NCBI RefSeq assembly: GCF_005280205.1
Contig: NZ_SUND01000001.1
Span: 62,001 to 126,000, forward strand
Reading direction: 5' to 3'
DNA: 64,000 nucleotides
Source of the DNA: Bacillus yapensis
GTDB lineage: Bacteria; Bacillota; Bacilli; Bacillales; Cytobacillaceae
Shown here in pieces: positions 17,942-27,455 of the stretch. How positions within the stretch are numbered: position 1 is the stretch's first letter; every line of letters begins with the position of its first letter. A model generated the notes under the pieces. That model was not told where the DNA came from and did not search any database. It worked only from the letters and a program-made list of their open reading frames with translations. The translations under genes and the position numbers were made by a program.

Positions 17942-18937
17942 ATGAAAGAAGATCAAAAAGTATTTGATATAACCATCATTGGCGGTGGACCGGTTGGTCT
18001 ATTCACAGCCTTTTACGGTGGGATGAGACAGGCATCAGTTAAAATCATTGAAAGCTTGCCTCAGCTTGGGGGACAATTATCTGCGTTATATCCTGAAAAA
18101 TACATATATGATGTAGCTGGTTTTCCAAAGGTTCGTGCTCAAGAGTTAGTTAATAACTTAAAAGAGCAAATGTCCAAATTTGAGCAATCCATCATCCTAG
18201 AGCAATCCGTTGAAAAGATTGAAAAGCAAGAAGACAATATATTTAAATTAACAACAAACAAAGAAATTCACTATACAAAAACAGTTATTATTACAGCTGG
18301 GAACGGTGCTTTCCAACCGCGTCGCTTAGAGCTTGAAAATGCTACTGAGTACGAAGGAAAGAACCTACATTACTTCATTGATGATTTAAACCAATTTGCT
18401 GATAAAAGAGTCGTTGTTTTTGGTGGCGGAGATTCCGCAGTTGACTGGGCTTTAATGCTTGAGCCAATCGCAGAAAAAGTAACGATTGTACATCGTCGTG
18501 ATAAATTCCGTGCTCATGAACATAGCGTTGAAAACCTAAACAATTCTAAGGTCGACATCAAAACACCATACGTCCCAGTAGAATTAGTGGGAGACGTAAC
18601 GGGTATTAAACAGGTCGTCCTTCAGGATGCAAATGGCGAAGAAAAAACTTCGATTGATGTAGACGCTGTTATTTGTAACTATGGCTTTGTTTCATCACTA
18701 GGACCTATCAAGGAATGGGGCCTTGAAATTGAAAAGAACTCCATTGTTGTAAATTCTAAAATGGAAACAAACATCCCTGGTATTTATGCAGCTGGAGATA
18801 TTTGCACATACGATGGCAAAGTGAAGCTAATCGCGAGTGGATTTGGCGAAGCACCAACCGCTATCAACAATGCAAAAACATACATTGATCCAAAAGCAAA
18901 AGCACAACCACTTCATAGTTCATCCATGTTTAAATAA
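17942..18937 (+). CDS. yumC: Ferredoxin/flavodoxin-NADP+ reductase, thioredoxin-reductase-like type
   Basis: A 331-residue FNR. FAD-binding [18 protein letters not shown] is near residue 14, NADP-binding [11 protein letters not shown] near residue 160, and [11 protein letters not shown] near residue 285. It lacks the redox-active CxxC of thioredoxin reductase, as FNRs of this fold do. It moves electrons between NADPH and ferredoxin or flavodoxin. ATG 17942 lies 7 bases after GGGGGG. It is divergent from yumB, as in B. subtilis. Confidence 0.95.
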   Translation: MKEDQKVFDITIIGGGPVGLFTAFYGGMRQASVKIIESLPQLGGQLSALYPEKYIYDVAGFPKVRAQELVNNLKEQMSKFEQSIILEQSVEKIEKQEDNIFKLTTNKEIHYTKTVIITAGNGAFQPRRLELENATEYEGKNLHYFIDDLNQFADKRVVVFGGGDSAVDWALMLEPIAEKVTIVHRRDKFRAHEHSVENLNNSKVDIKTPYVPVELVGDVTGIKQVVLQDANGEEKTSIDVDAVICNYGFVSSLGPIKEWGLEIEKNSIVVNSKMETNIPGIYAAGDICTYDGKVKLIASGFGEAPTAINNAKTYIDPKAKAQPLHSSSMFK

Positions 18938-18940
18938 TAT

Positions 18941-18974
18941 AAGAAAAGCAAAGCCGTGGGGCTTTGCTTTTTCT
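18941..18974 (+). terminator. Intrinsic terminator of yumC
   Basis: AAAAGCAAAGCC and GGGCTTTGCTTTTT form a stem with a tight loop, just after the yumC stop. Confidence 0.9.
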
Positions 18975-19003
18975 AATTCTGTTTTGTTTGTGTTCTTGTT
19001 TTT

Positions 19004-19163
19004 TCGTAAATGTCTTAAAGCCGACATTTACCTCTCTAACTTGGTTTAGTGCTACAAACTATTTGTGCACGGCACTTTTCGCTACCCTTTATTATTAAAA
19101 GATCATATTGCTATTCATCTAATCAAATATTATCTAACAGCAACAATTTTCGCGAAAAGAGCC
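19004..19163. repeat. Dispersed foldable repeat, copy B
   Basis: The second copy of the repeat seen at 14847-15034: TCGTAAATGTC, AAAGCCGACATTTACC, CGGCACTTTTCGCT and AACAGCAAC...CGAAAAGAGCC in the same order. It lies between the convergent ends of yumC and the A-type Fe-S carrier gene and ends 7 bp from that gene's stop codon. Confidence 0.75.
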
Positions 19164-19169
19164 TTATAT

Positions 19170-19529
19170 TTAACAAGTTTCCGGAGTACCCGCATCTTTA
19201 GCCGTTCTAAACGATGAACCACATCCGCAAGATGCAATTGCGTTTGGGTTGTCGATCGTGAATCCGCCGCCCATGAGTGATTGCTTGTAATCGATTTTTG
19301 TACCTTTTAGGGCTGCTGCACTATCTTTATCAACAAGAACATTGATTCCATGCTGTTCAAATTGAGTATCACCTTCTTCTACTTCATGAGCAAAGCCCAT
19401 TCCATAAGATAGTCCACTACAGCCGCCACCTTGGATCGCTACTCGTAAGAATGCACTCTCTTCTTCATTTTCTTTCATCATATCTTTTATCTGCAATGCC
19501 GCAGCTTCTGTAATAGTCACAATATCCAT
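19170..19529 (-). CDS. yutM: A-type iron-sulfur cluster carrier (YutM/ErpA family)
   Basis: A 119-residue HesB/IscA-family protein. The three ligand cysteines are present: GGGCSGLSYGM (about residue 36) and SCGCGSSF near residues 100-107. A-type carriers deliver Fe-S clusters to target enzymes. There is a strong ribosome site (GGAGG) before ATG 19529. Nfu is encoded 3 kb downstream, so Fe-S assembly genes cluster here. Confidence 0.93.
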   Translation of the reverse strand: MDIVTITEAAALQIKDMMKENEEESAFLRVAIQGGGCSGLSYGMGFAHEVEEGDTQFEQHGINVLVDKDSAAALKGTKIDYKQSLMGGGFTIDNPNAIASCGCGSSFRTAKDAGTPETC

Positions 19530-19723
19530 TGTATTCCCTCCTAATTTTTAGGATTTGATCTTACTTATAGTATATACAGCAATCGACCTTTCCTCAACTA
19601 GACTGCTTTATTAATTGTATTTTCTTTAGACAAACAGTCTCAATTAATACTTTGTTCACAGTAATTACTGTATAATGAAATATAACTAGAACTTTATAAT
19701 CAATACGAAAGTAGGTGGAGAAA

Positions 19724-20413
19724 GTGACAGAATTACTTCCTCTTTACGATAAGAAGTTCGAATGCCTGATGTGTAAAAAGACATTTACCTCTAAAAAGGT
19801 GCGTTCTCGGTTTGTAAAAGTAACCGAATATGATACGGACTTTTGTCCAAGCTATGCTTCTGAAGAAGCAAATCCTCTTTTATACTATGTAAAAGTTTGT
19901 CCACATTGTGGATTTTCATTTTCTGAAGATTTTCTGCCCATTTTTTCACCAAACAGTAAAAATGAGATTACAAAAAAAGTTTGCGATCAGTGGGTGCCTC
20001 AGGATTTTGGTCAAGAGCGGACGATCCAAACAGCTATTCAAACCTATAAGCTTGCCGCCTACTGTGGGACTTTAAAAAAGGAAAAACATATTAACTTATC
20101 TGGTTTATATATGCGTCTCGCATGGCTTTATCGAGGGTTAGAAAATCAGGAGCAAGAACGGAGATTTACAAATTTAGCTTTGCAGGAGTACATAGATTCC
20201 TACATGACAGATGACTATAAAGGGACGCAAGTATCAGAAGTTCGTCTTCTCTATTTAATCGGTGAATTATCGAGAAGAACTGATAATATTGCTCAAGCAA
20301 TCAAATATTTTTCAAAAGTAATCGAAAAGCAAAAGAGTACGACGGAAACTGCCACTATCGAAATGGCAAAGGATCGCTGGCATGAAATAAAAGAAATGCA
20401 GAAAACGAATTAG
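19724..20413 (+). CDS. DUF2225 family zinc-ribbon protein
   Basis: A 229-residue cytosolic protein with an N-terminal zinc-binding module: CLMCKKTF near residue 15, FCPS and CPHCGFSF near residue 65. A helical, TPR-like C-terminal half follows. It belongs to DUF2225, conserved in Firmicutes and of unknown function. GTG 19724 is chosen because the ribosome site GGTGGAG lies just upstream; the GTG at 19715 falls inside that site. It stands alone with its own terminator. Confidence 0.8.
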   Translation: MTELLPLYDKKFECLMCKKTFTSKKVRSRFVKVTEYDTDFCPSYASEEANPLLYYVKVCPHCGFSFSEDFLPIFSPNSKNEITKKVCDQWVPQDFGQERTIQTAIQTYKLAAYCGTLKKEKHINLSGLYMRLAWLYRGLENQEQERRFTNLALQEYIDSYMTDDYKGTQVSEVRLLYLIGELSRRTDNIAQAIKYFSKVIEKQKSTTETATIEMAKDRWHEIKEMQKTN

Positions 20414-20440
20414 AAATTGGCCTTTGCCAATTTCTTTTTC
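20413..20440 (+). terminator. Intrinsic terminator after the DUF2225 gene
   Basis: GAAATTGGC and GCCAATTTC form a perfect 9-bp stem with TTTTTC, beginning at the last base of the stop codon. Confidence 0.85.
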
Positions 20441-20443
20441 ATT

Positions 20444-20683
20444 TTAAAAAACGTGGTTGTTATCTATATACTCATAAATTTTCTCTACTAAATCATCAGG
20501 CGTTTCGCCCGTCACCACTTCCCCTTCAACTAGGGCATATAATGTCGCAGAACATTTTCCACAATAGCTTAAGCAGCCGTATTCAATAATATCGAGGTTT
20601 GGATCCCTCTCGAGTTTTTCCATTGCCTTATGAGAACCACTAGCTAGATTGCTAATGCAAAATTCAATTACTGGCCTAAGCAT
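20444..20683 (-). CDS. yuzB: YuzB family protein (DUF1450/UPF0349)
   Basis: A 79-residue protein with four cysteines, including CISN near residue 9 and [15 protein letters not shown] at residues 35-49. The pattern CLSYCGKC resembles thioredoxin-like [2Fe-2S] ferredoxin folds, so redox or metal binding is possible but unproven. It lies opposite yutJ, as in B. subtilis. Confidence 0.88.
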   Translation of the reverse strand: MLRPVIEFCISNLASGSHKAMEKLERDPNLDIIEYGCLSYCGKCSATLYALVEGEVVTGETPDDLVEKIYEYIDNNHVF

Positions 20684-20795
20684 TACCTTTCACCTCTTAC
20701 CCGATTAACACATTATGAAGTTCATCATATATCAATATTAAAAATATTGGCAAGAGCAAAAATCGCCAAATAGTCGAAATTTTGTCAAGAATATG

Positions 20796-20824
20796 TTGTG
20801 ATTTTGTCACAATTTCGATATACT
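20796..20824 (+). promoter_or_regulatory. yutJ promoter overlapped by a Rex-like palindrome
   Basis: TTGTGA (20796-20801) and TATACT (20819-20824) have an ideal 17-bp spacer and fit a sigma-A promoter. The -35 is the first half of the perfect palindrome TTGTGA-TTTTG-TCACAA (20796-20812). Both half-sites match Rex perfectly, but the spacer is 5, not 6. A bound repressor would block the -35 region. TCGAAATT/AATTTCGA lie on either side. Confidence 0.6.
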
Positions 20825-20906
20825 TTGAATGACTTTAAAGCGTTTTCCTTATAAATAGAGAGAAGATTTTTTCATCTAATAGAGTTGCACAAAGGGGATA
20901 TCCAAA

Positions 20907-21974
20907 ATGAAAAATCTAGTTATTTTAGGTGGAGGGTATGGAGGAATGAGAGTCCTTTCTCGTCTCTTACCGAATGAACTCCCAGAAGACGTATCCATCA
21001 CTTTAGTAGACCGAACTCCTTACCACTGTCTAAAGACTGAATACTACGCATTAGCCGCAGGGACTATTTCCGATCAACATGTTCGCGTTCCTTTCCCTGA
21101 GCATCCAAGATTAACGATTCAATATGGGGAAGTAACTGAAATCAATATTAAAGAGAAAAAAATTGTCCTAAAAGACGCCGATTCAATTACTTATGATGAT
21201 TTAATTATTGGATTAGGCTGTGAAGATAAATACCACAACGTTCCTGGCGCAAAGGAGCACACATATAGCATTCAATCGATAGAGAAGTCTAGAAAAACCT
21301 ATCAAGCATTAAATAATCTACCGCCTGAATCTGTCGTGAGCATTGTTGGAGCAGGATTGAGCGGAGTTGAATTAGCGAGTGAATTGAATGAAAGTCGCCC
21401 AGACCTTAAGATCAAGCTTTTTGATCGAGGAAACTACATTCTTTCAGCATTCCCCGTGCGTCTTAGCACTTATGTTGAGAATTGGTTTGATAATCACAAT
21501 GTCGAGATTATCAACAATTCGAATATTACTCGAGTAGAAGAAAATACTCTTTATAACCATAATGAGTCCATCTATAGCGATATTATTGTCTGGACAGCTG
21601 GGATTCAACCAATTGAAGTAGTACGTAACATGGATGTGGAAAAGGATAAACAAGACCGCATTGTTTTAACAATTCACCATAACATTCCTGGCGATGAACA
21701 CGTTTATGTTGTTGGTGATTGTGCAAGCCTACCACATGCTCCTAGCGCCCAACTTGCAGAAGGACAGGCCGAGCAAATTGTGGATATCCTGTTGAAAAGA
21801 TGGAAGAATGAAGAACTTCCTGAATCTTTGCCAACGATTAAACTAAAAGGAATTCTTGGTTCCTTAGGTAAAAAACATGGCTTTGGTTTAGTCGCGGAAC
21901 GACCAATTACTGGCCGTGTTGCTCGATTACTGAAATCCGGTATCCTGTGGATGTACAAATACCATAACGGGTAA
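20907..21974 (+). CDS. yutJ: NADH dehydrogenase-like flavoprotein YutJ
   Basis: A 355-residue NDH-2-family protein. FAD site GGGYGGMRVLSRL begins at residue 6, the NADH site VGAGLSGVELASEL is near residue 147, and VVGDCAS is near residue 270. It is shorter than YumB and lacks part of the C-terminal membrane-binding region, so its electron acceptor is uncertain. GGGG lies upstream of ATG. Control by a redox regulator is suggested by the promoter (20796-20824). Confidence 0.9.
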   Translation: MKNLVILGGGYGGMRVLSRLLPNELPEDVSITLVDRTPYHCLKTEYYALAAGTISDQHVRVPFPEHPRLTIQYGEVTEINIKEKKIVLKDADSITYDDLIIGLGCEDKYHNVPGAKEHTYSIQSIEKSRKTYQALNNLPPESVVSIVGAGLSGVELASELNESRPDLKIKLFDRGNYILSAFPVRLSTYVENWFDNHNVEIINNSNITRVEENTLYNHNESIYSDIIVWTAGIQPIEVVRNMDVEKDKQDRIVLTIHHNIPGDEHVYVVGDCASLPHAPSAQLAEGQAEQIVDILLKRWKNEELPESLPTIKLKGILGSLGKKHGFGLVAERPITGRVARLLKSGILWMYKYHNG

Positions 21975-21979
21975 AAATG

Positions 21980-22017
21980 AAGCGCTGTTTCCATCTAAAA
22001 TGGGAACAACGCTTTTT
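21980..22017. terminator. Terminator between convergent yutJ and yuzD
   Basis: AAGCG...TGTTTCCAT pairs with ATGGGAACA...CGCTT and is followed by TTTT. Confidence 0.75.
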
Positions 22018-22021
22018 ATTT

Positions 22022-22348
22022 TCATTCAGCTTCATAACCGAATTTCTCTAACTCCGCAAAAATCGTTTTTAATCGAGGGTTTCCTTCTCCAACCACTTCA
22101 TCTTCTACTAAAACAACAGGATAAAACATATCCTCTTCAATGACTCTTTGAGCAAAGTCTTTCTGTCTATCCTCATTCGGTGGATTGTGGATATCCACAT
22201 AGGAAATTTTGAAGGACTGATTCGGAAATTTTCTACTTACCGCGGCTTCCAACCACTCATAGGTTTCCTTAGAAGACGGTAGATTGATACAACTAGGACA
22301 AAGCTGTTCTGCACCATAAACGAAAATTTCAACTTCTTTTTTTGTCAT
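22022..22348 (-). CDS. yuzD: YuzD family protein (DUF1462), thioredoxin-like
   Basis: A 108-residue protein with a CPSC-type motif (GAEQLCPSCINLPSS, about residues 10-24) at the end of a first beta-strand, as in thioredoxin-like folds. It also has a cis-Pro-like YPVVLV near residue 80. Conserved in Bacillus next to yutJ and nfu; role unknown. ATG 22348 follows GGGGGG; a longer upstream frame lacks a ribosome site. Confidence 0.85.
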   Translation of the reverse strand: MTKKEVEIFVYGAEQLCPSCINLPSSKETYEWLEAAVSRKFPNQSFKISYVDIHNPPNEDRQKDFAQRVIEEDMFYPVVLVEDEVVGEGNPRLKTIFAELEKFGYEAE

Positions 22349-22525
22349 GATTCTTCCCCCCTGCTTCTTATTTTCATTGTACACGAAGGAGCCAGTATTT
22401 AGAAATGAGAAAACGGCAAACTAAAAGAGAATCCCCCTAAAATGTAGAATATTGGATTTCACGCATTTCAATAGATTTTTCAAATGGAAGACATTATAAT
22501 AAGTATTAAGAAAGGAGCGATTAAG

Positions 22526-22759
22526 ATGGCAGAGCAAATGTTAGAACAAGTTCAAGATGTATTAGATAAATTACGTCCATTCCTTCTTCGTGACGGAGGA
22601 GACTGTGAATTAGTTGATGTAGAAGACGGTATTGTGAAATTACGTTTATTAGGTGCTTGCGGTTCATGCCCAAGTTCAACTATTACCCTAAAAGCTGGTA
22701 TTGAACGTGCCCTTCTAGAAGAAGTTCCTGGCGTAGTAGAAGTTGAACAAGTATTCTAA
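22526..22759 (+). CDS. nfu: NifU-like Fe-S scaffold/carrier protein Nfu
   Basis: A 77-residue Nfu domain protein (B. subtilis YutI). The cluster-binding CxxC is present in [14 protein letters not shown] near residues 44-57. It carries Fe-S clusters to apo-enzymes as a dimer. The ATG 22526 follows AAAGGAG. It is a single gene with a strong terminator. Confidence 0.93.
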   Translation: MAEQMLEQVQDVLDKLRPFLLRDGGDCELVDVEDGIVKLRLLGACGSCPSSTITLKAGIERALLEEVPGVVEVEQVF

Positions 22760-22770
22760 AATGAAATTTT

Positions 22771-22807
22771 AAAAAGCGATCTCGCCCGAGCGAAATCGCT
22801 TTTTTTA
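22771..22807 (+). terminator. Intrinsic terminator of nfu
   Basis: AAAGCGATCTCGC and GCGAAATCGCTTT form a stem with one mismatch and a T7 tail. Confidence 0.9.
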
Positions 22808-22857
22808 TTTGGATTCATTTCTTAATGGATCTTTGTTTTTTACATTGTAGACTACGT

Positions 22858-23769
22858 TCATACATATTTTTGAATTTGCACGGAGCTTCCGGCCTGATCA
22901 ATTCTAAGTTGATAAAAGGCCATTTCTGGATGGTAGTCCTCTAGCTTTTCTTTCAACCCCTCGCCCCGACCTTTTTCACAAAAACAAAGCACAGTTGGAC
23001 CTGCTCCACTTAAGGCGACCCCAAATGCGCCAGCATCATAGGCCACATCCTCGATCTCCTGTAAGTGAGGAACAAGTTTTTTCCGATATGGCTGATGGTA
23101 GAGGTCCTGCCTCATCATCTTCCCTGCTAAAAAATAGTCCTCTCTAAGCAAAGCTGCCACCAGTACATTCCCAACTGCGCCTGCTCGAACCGCATCAGCA
23201 AAAGGCAATTCCAACGGCAGTACATTGCGAGAATCCTTTGTGAGTAGCTCCTCTTTTGGAACAACCGCCACTAAGTCAAACTGAAGGTCGCGACAGACAA
23301 CTGCATCGACTCCAGCCTCTCGTTGACTGCCGATGACCAATCCCCCAAAAAGAGATGCACCAACATTATCTGGATGCCCTTCTAGCTCAGCCGCAATCAA
23401 AAACTTTTCATCCAAAGTTAAATTTAACTCTCCCACAGCATCGGCTAACTCAATACCGGCAATAATCGCTGCAGCACTTGAGCCTAGCCCCCTTGCTAAC
23501 GGGATTTCACTTGACATTTTAATCGTACAGCTAGGCAGTGTTTTTTGATATTTTGCTGCCGTTTGCAGAGCAACTTGGACAATGTAATTTGTCTCATCCT
23601 TTGGAAAAATCTCAAGCTCCTCTGATTCCATGACAATTTTCCAATTGTCTGATTTCTCTACCTCTAAACGTAAATATAGGTTTAGTGCCAAACCCATGGA
23701 ATCAAAGCCAGGTCCTAAGTTCGCAGTGCTTCCAGGGACTTGAATCGTCAGCATGTCCCCTTCTTTCAT
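22858..23769 (-). CDS. thrB: Homoserine kinase
   Basis: A 303-residue GHMP-family kinase that phosphorylates homoserine. The N-terminal [16 protein letters not shown] (residues 11-26), the ATP-binding [12 protein letters not shown] (90-101) and the C-terminal [17 protein letters not shown] are all present. The start ATG overlaps the thrC stop by ATGA. It is the last gene of hom-thrC-thrB, which makes threonine from aspartate semialdehyde. Confidence 0.95.
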   Translation of the reverse strand: MKEGDMLTIQVPGSTANLGPGFDSMGLALNLYLRLEVEKSDNWKIVMESEELEIFPKDETNYIVQVALQTAAKYQKTLPSCTIKMSSEIPLARGLGSSAAAIIAGIELADAVGELNLTLDEKFLIAAELEGHPDNVGASLFGGLVIGSQREAGVDAVVCRDLQFDLVAVVPKEELLTKDSRNVLPLELPFADAVRAGAVGNVLVAALLREDYFLAGKMMRQDLYHQPYRKKLVPHLQEIEDVAYDAGAFGVALSGAGPTVLCFCEKGRGEGLKEKLEDYHPEMAFYQLRIDQAGSSVQIQKYV

Positions 23770-24830
23770 GAGTGAACAACCCCACGAATATGTTCAGCAA
23801 CCGCCTTTTCATCATTCGGAAGGAGAATCGGTTTAATCGAACTGTAGTCAATTGCAGTATTTGGATCCTTCAAGCCATTCCCTGTTAAAATCGCAACGAT
23901 TTTGCTCCCCTTTGCAATTTTTCCATTTTGAATATGCTTATAGACACCGGCTAAGGAAGCACAAGAACCTGGTTCTGCAAAAATCCCTTCTGAGCTCGCA
24001 ATTTTTTTATAAGCCGCAATAATTTCATCATCCGTGACCTCATCAATAATTCCTTGAGATTCTTCTGCAGCGGCAACGGCTAAATGCCAGCTTGCAGGAT
24101 TTCCAATGCGAATCGCTGTCGCAATCGTCTCAGGATTTTCAAACACACGGTTATGCACAATTGCAGCCGCTCCTGCTGCTTCAAACCCGTGAATCTTTGG
24201 CAAGCTTGTGTTTTTTGCCTCATGATATTCTTTGAAGCCTTTCCAGTAGGCACTAATATTGCCTGCATTTCCGACCGGAATCGCTAAAACATCTGGTGCT
24301 TCTCCACCAAGCTGGTCACAAATTTCAAAAGCTCCTGTCTTTTGCCCTTCAAGGCGATACGGATTGACAGAATTCACAAGCTTTACAGGCTCTTTCTCAC
24401 TGATATTGCGAACCATTTTTAGGGCTTCATCAAAATTCCCTTCAATGGAAATAATCTCCGCTCCATACATAACGGCTTGAGCAAGCTTCCCCATTGCAAT
24501 TTTTCCTTCAGGAATGACGACAATACATCTCATTCCAGCTCTTGCGGCATAAGCTGCTGCCGCTGCTGAAGTATTACCCGTTGAAGCACAAATCACCGTA
24601 TCGCTACCTTCTTCTTTCGCTTTCGCTACAGCCATAACCATACCGCGATCTTTAAAGGAACCTGTCGGGTTTGTTCCTTCTGTCTTCACATAAAGCTCAA
24701 CGCCCCACTCCTCAGAGAGTCTATCTAATTTGATGAGAGGTGTATTTCCTTCATTTAATGTAAGTTTCGGTGTATGCTCATTGATTGGTAAAAATTCTTT
24801 ATAGGCGTCTAGTAACCCGTTCCATCTCAT
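23766..24830 (-). CDS. thrC: Threonine synthase
   Basis: A 354-residue PLP enzyme that converts O-phosphohomoserine to threonine. The PLP lysine is K60 in [11 protein letters not shown], and the phosphate-binding glycine loop and [15 protein letters not shown] follow. The length is that of the short class typical of Bacillus. Both ends overlap the neighbours by ATGA, so the three genes are translationally coupled. Confidence 0.95.
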   Translation of the reverse strand: MRWNGLLDAYKEFLPINEHTPKLTLNEGNTPLIKLDRLSEEWGVELYVKTEGTNPTGSFKDRGMVMAVAKAKEEGSDTVICASTGNTSAAAAAYAARAGMRCIVVIPEGKIAMGKLAQAVMYGAEIISIEGNFDEALKMVRNISEKEPVKLVNSVNPYRLEGQKTGAFEICDQLGGEAPDVLAIPVGNAGNISAYWKGFKEYHEAKNTSLPKIHGFEAAGAAAIVHNRVFENPETIATAIRIGNPASWHLAVAAAEESQGIIDEVTDDEIIAAYKKIASSEGIFAEPGSCASLAGVYKHIQNGKIAKGSKIVAILTGNGLKDPNTAIDYSSIKPILLPNDEKAVAEHIRGVVHS

Positions 24831-26125
24831 GAATGGCCATTCCCTTCTACTCGATATGAACTTTTGATATGTTGAACAGATGGTAAATCTTCTAGTTCTA
24901 CTAAGATTTTTTCATAGTCTTGTAAAGACGTACTATGTGTGACGACAACAAGTTCCGAGAGACCTTTTTCCTTCACAGGAAGCTGTAGAATTTTTTCAAA
25001 GCTGACCCCATGATTGGTAAAGATGGAGGTAATGTTCGCGAACACGCCTACCTCATCGATTACATGTAGTCTTAAGAAATACTTCGAACGTATTTCATTT
25101 GGCTCTTTCATCCTTTTTTCAAACTGCGGAGAGATAATACTTTTTCCATTCACGCCTAATACCATGTTCTTCAATACCACTACTAAATCGGAAACAATGG
25201 AAGTAGCCGTTGGCAAACTACCAGCTCCTGGACCATAAAACATCGTTTCTCCAACAGCCTCTCCGTAAACATAGACAGCATTATATTCGTTATTTACAGC
25301 CGCTAATGGATGCGTTTCCCCCAAGAGGGTAGGCTGAACACTAACTTCTACTTTATCATCCTCGATTTGCGCCATTCCGATGAGCTTCATCGTATACCCA
25401 AGTTGCTTGGCATATTTAAGATCTTCTTCTGTAATATTTGTGATTCCTTGTACCCTTACATCATCTAAATCAATTTTCATGGAAAAACCGAGGGTTGCTA
25501 AGATCACCATTTTTCTCGCAGCGTCTAGCCCTTCTACATCAGAAGTTGGATCTGTTTCAGCATATCCCAATCTCTGAGCTTCCTTTAATACTTCCTCATA
25601 AGCACTGCCCTGCTTAGTCATTTTTGTAAGGATGAAGTTCGTTGTTCCGTTCACTATTCCCATCATTTTCGTAATATGATCAGAGGATAATCCGTCCACT
25701 AAGCTTCTTAAAATGGGAATTCCGCCAGCCACACTTGCTTCATAGAAAAGATCGCAGCTATTTTCCACAGCAACAGACAGTAGCTCAGAGCCGTACAGAG
25801 CCATTAAGTCTTTGTTTGCCGTGACAACATGCTTTTTATTTTTGAGAGCTTGTAAAAGGTAGTTTCTTGTTTCATCGACGCCACCCATTACTTCGATAAT
25901 GACATCAATTTCTGGATTATCGATAACATCCTTGGCATTCGTTGTCAGCAACTCTGGGGCTATCTCTACAGCTCTTTCTTTCGTTAAATCTTTCACAAGA
26001 ACCTTATTTATTTTAATCGGACAGCCAATTTGGTGCATAAGCTTATCTTGGTGATCTTCAATAATTTTTACTACTCCTGTTCCAACCGTCCCGAGCCCTA
26101 ATAACCCGATTGAAATAGCTTCCAA
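24827..26125 (-). CDS. hom: Homoserine dehydrogenase
   Basis: A 432-residue NAD(P)-dependent homoserine dehydrogenase. It has an N-terminal Rossmann fold ([17 protein letters not shown]), a catalytic region around [11 protein letters not shown] and a C-terminal ACT domain (about residues 350-425, starting [16 protein letters not shown]) for threonine feedback. TTG 26125 is chosen: AAGGAGG lies 7-8 bases upstream and a sigma-A promoter 58 bp before it. A much longer upstream frame would cross that promoter. It begins the threonine operon. Confidence 0.95.
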   Translation of the reverse strand: MEAISIGLLGLGTVGTGVVKIIEDHQDKLMHQIGCPIKINKVLVKDLTKERAVEIAPELLTTNAKDVIDNPEIDVIIEVMGGVDETRNYLLQALKNKKHVVTANKDLMALYGSELLSVAVENSCDLFYEASVAGGIPILRSLVDGLSSDHITKMMGIVNGTTNFILTKMTKQGSAYEEVLKEAQRLGYAETDPTSDVEGLDAARKMVILATLGFSMKIDLDDVRVQGITNITEEDLKYAKQLGYTMKLIGMAQIEDDKVEVSVQPTLLGETHPLAAVNNEYNAVYVYGEAVGETMFYGPGAGSLPTATSIVSDLVVVLKNMVLGVNGKSIISPQFEKRMKEPNEIRSKYFLRLHVIDEVGVFANITSIFTNHGVSFEKILQLPVKEKGLSELVVVTHSTSLQDYEKILVELEDLPSVQHIKSSYRVEGNGHS

Positions 26126-26182
26126 CTCGATCCCTCCTTGTTGTGTTCTTTCCAGAAAAACAACTGTTTTCTCATAGTAGAC

Positions 26183-26211
26183 ATTATAAAAGGTGTAAGC
26201 TTTTTTGACAA
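26183..26211 (-). promoter_or_regulatory. Sigma-A promoter of hom-thrC-thrB
   Basis: On the minus strand, TTGTCA and TATAAT are separated by exactly 17 bp. The -10 ends about 57 bp before the hom TTG start. No T-box or leader peptide was seen in the short leader. Confidence 0.8.
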
Positions 26212-26375
26212 TAGTTATTTTCCATATGAAACCAATTATGTAATCGCTTAATCCCTTATGTTTCATACCTCCATAGATGTTTTTATTTTCTTTTTATAAA
26301 TAATATTCTAACTTATTAGAATACATTTTAGGGAAAATTATTTTGAGTTCGTATTGTGGATAACTACTCTGAATA

Positions 26376-26412
26376 AGAAAAATGAGGATAACTTCGGAAA
26401 GTTATCCCCATC
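26376..26412 (-). terminator. Intrinsic terminator of the D-2-hydroxyacid dehydrogenase gene
   Basis: On the minus strand GGGGATAACTT pairs with AGTTATCCTC and is followed by ATTTTTCTT, just after the stop codon. Confidence 0.85.
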
Positions 26413-26416
26413 TAAA

Positions 26417-27382
26417 TTATTTTTTCACCAGTGTCTTTGGCTCTTTCCCAGACAAAACGGCATCGATGTTTTCAACGCAGAGCCTCATCATATTCATTCG
26501 TGTATCAATAGAAGCACTTCCGATGTGTGGCAGGGCAACGACGTTCGACAAGCTTAATAACGGATGGGTTTTGTCAATCGGTTCCTTGTCAAACACATCT
26601 AATCCTGCAGCGGCAATATCGCCCGCTACTAGAGCATCATAGAGATCCTCTTCATTCACGACAGGTCCACGGGAAGCGTTAATGAACACAGCATTGTTTT
26701 TCATCCGCTTAAAGACAGCTCGAGTAAACAGATTTCTTGTTTCCGATGTCAACGGAGTTAAGCATACAATAAAATCTGCTTGTTCGACTAACTCGTCAAA
26801 AGAGCAATAAGCGGCTCCTAATTGTGATTCTAGCTCTACTTTTCTAGAACGATTATGATAGAGTACCTTCATATCAAAGCCAAGGGCTCTTTTCGCAACA
26901 GCAGCCCCAATGCTTCCCATTCCGACGATCCCAATCGTCTTATGATGAATATCATAGCCTGCAAGCAAGAGAGGGCTCCAACTTTTCCAGTTTCCCTCTT
27001 TGACAAACTCAGCGGCCTCGACAATTCTTCTCGCTGTTGCCATTAATAAGCCAAATGTTAAGTCCGCCGTGGCATCCGTTAAGACATCTGGTGTATTGCA
27101 TATTGCCACACCATGCGCGGATGCTGCTGCGAGGTCGATATTATCAAAGCCCACCGCTAGGTTTGCGACAATCTTGAGCTTCGTGCTCACTGAAAATAGT
27201 TCTTCATTCACTTGGTCAGAAAGCATTGTCAATAACGCATCAGCACGGCTTGCTTCCTCTAGTAATACTGAACGTGGCACAACCACATCCTCTTTCTCCC
27301 ACATTTTCACTTCATATTTTTCAAGGAGCTGAGCAATAACTTCATCTGGCAGTCTTCTTGTTATGTAAATATACGGCTTCAT
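26417..27382 (-). CDS. D-isomer-specific 2-hydroxyacid dehydrogenase (glyoxylate/hydroxypyruvate reductase-like)
   Basis: A 321-residue NAD(P)-dependent dehydrogenase. The cofactor-binding GIVGMGSIGAAVAKRA is near residue 150. The catalytic Arg lies in NASRGPVVNEEDL (about residue 235), Glu in LDVFDKEP (about 265) and His in ALPHIGSAS (about 283). The closest known B. subtilis type is YvcT (gluconate/glyoxylate reductase). The physiological 2-oxoacid cannot be told from sequence. A terminator separates it from hom. Confidence 0.88.
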   Translation of the reverse strand: MKPYIYITRRLPDEVIAQLLEKYEVKMWEKEDVVVPRSVLLEEASRADALLTMLSDQVNEELFSVSTKLKIVANLAVGFDNIDLAAASAHGVAICNTPDVLTDATADLTFGLLMATARRIVEAAEFVKEGNWKSWSPLLLAGYDIHHKTIGIVGMGSIGAAVAKRALGFDMKVLYHNRSRKVELESQLGAAYCSFDELVEQADFIVCLTPLTSETRNLFTRAVFKRMKNNAVFINASRGPVVNEEDLYDALVAGDIAAAGLDVFDKEPIDKTHPLLSLSNVVALPHIGSASIDTRMNMMRLCVENIDAVLSGKEPKTLVKK

Positions 27383-27416
27383 CTGTTTCTCCTTTTATTT
27401 CCTTTTTCTCAATTAT

Positions 27417-27455
27417 AAAAAAAGATGAGCCATTTTAAAAGGGACTCATCTTTTA
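27417..27455 (-). terminator. Intrinsic terminator of yutH
   Basis: AAAGATGAGTCC pairs with GGCTCATCTTT on the minus strand with a T tail; the stem includes the yutH stop codon. Confidence 0.85.

Noticed and set aside
26126-26375. T-box or peptide attenuator before hom
   Set aside because: A normal sigma-A promoter lies about 58 bp before the start. There is no T-box sequence, terminator/antiterminator pair or leader peptide rich in Thr codons.
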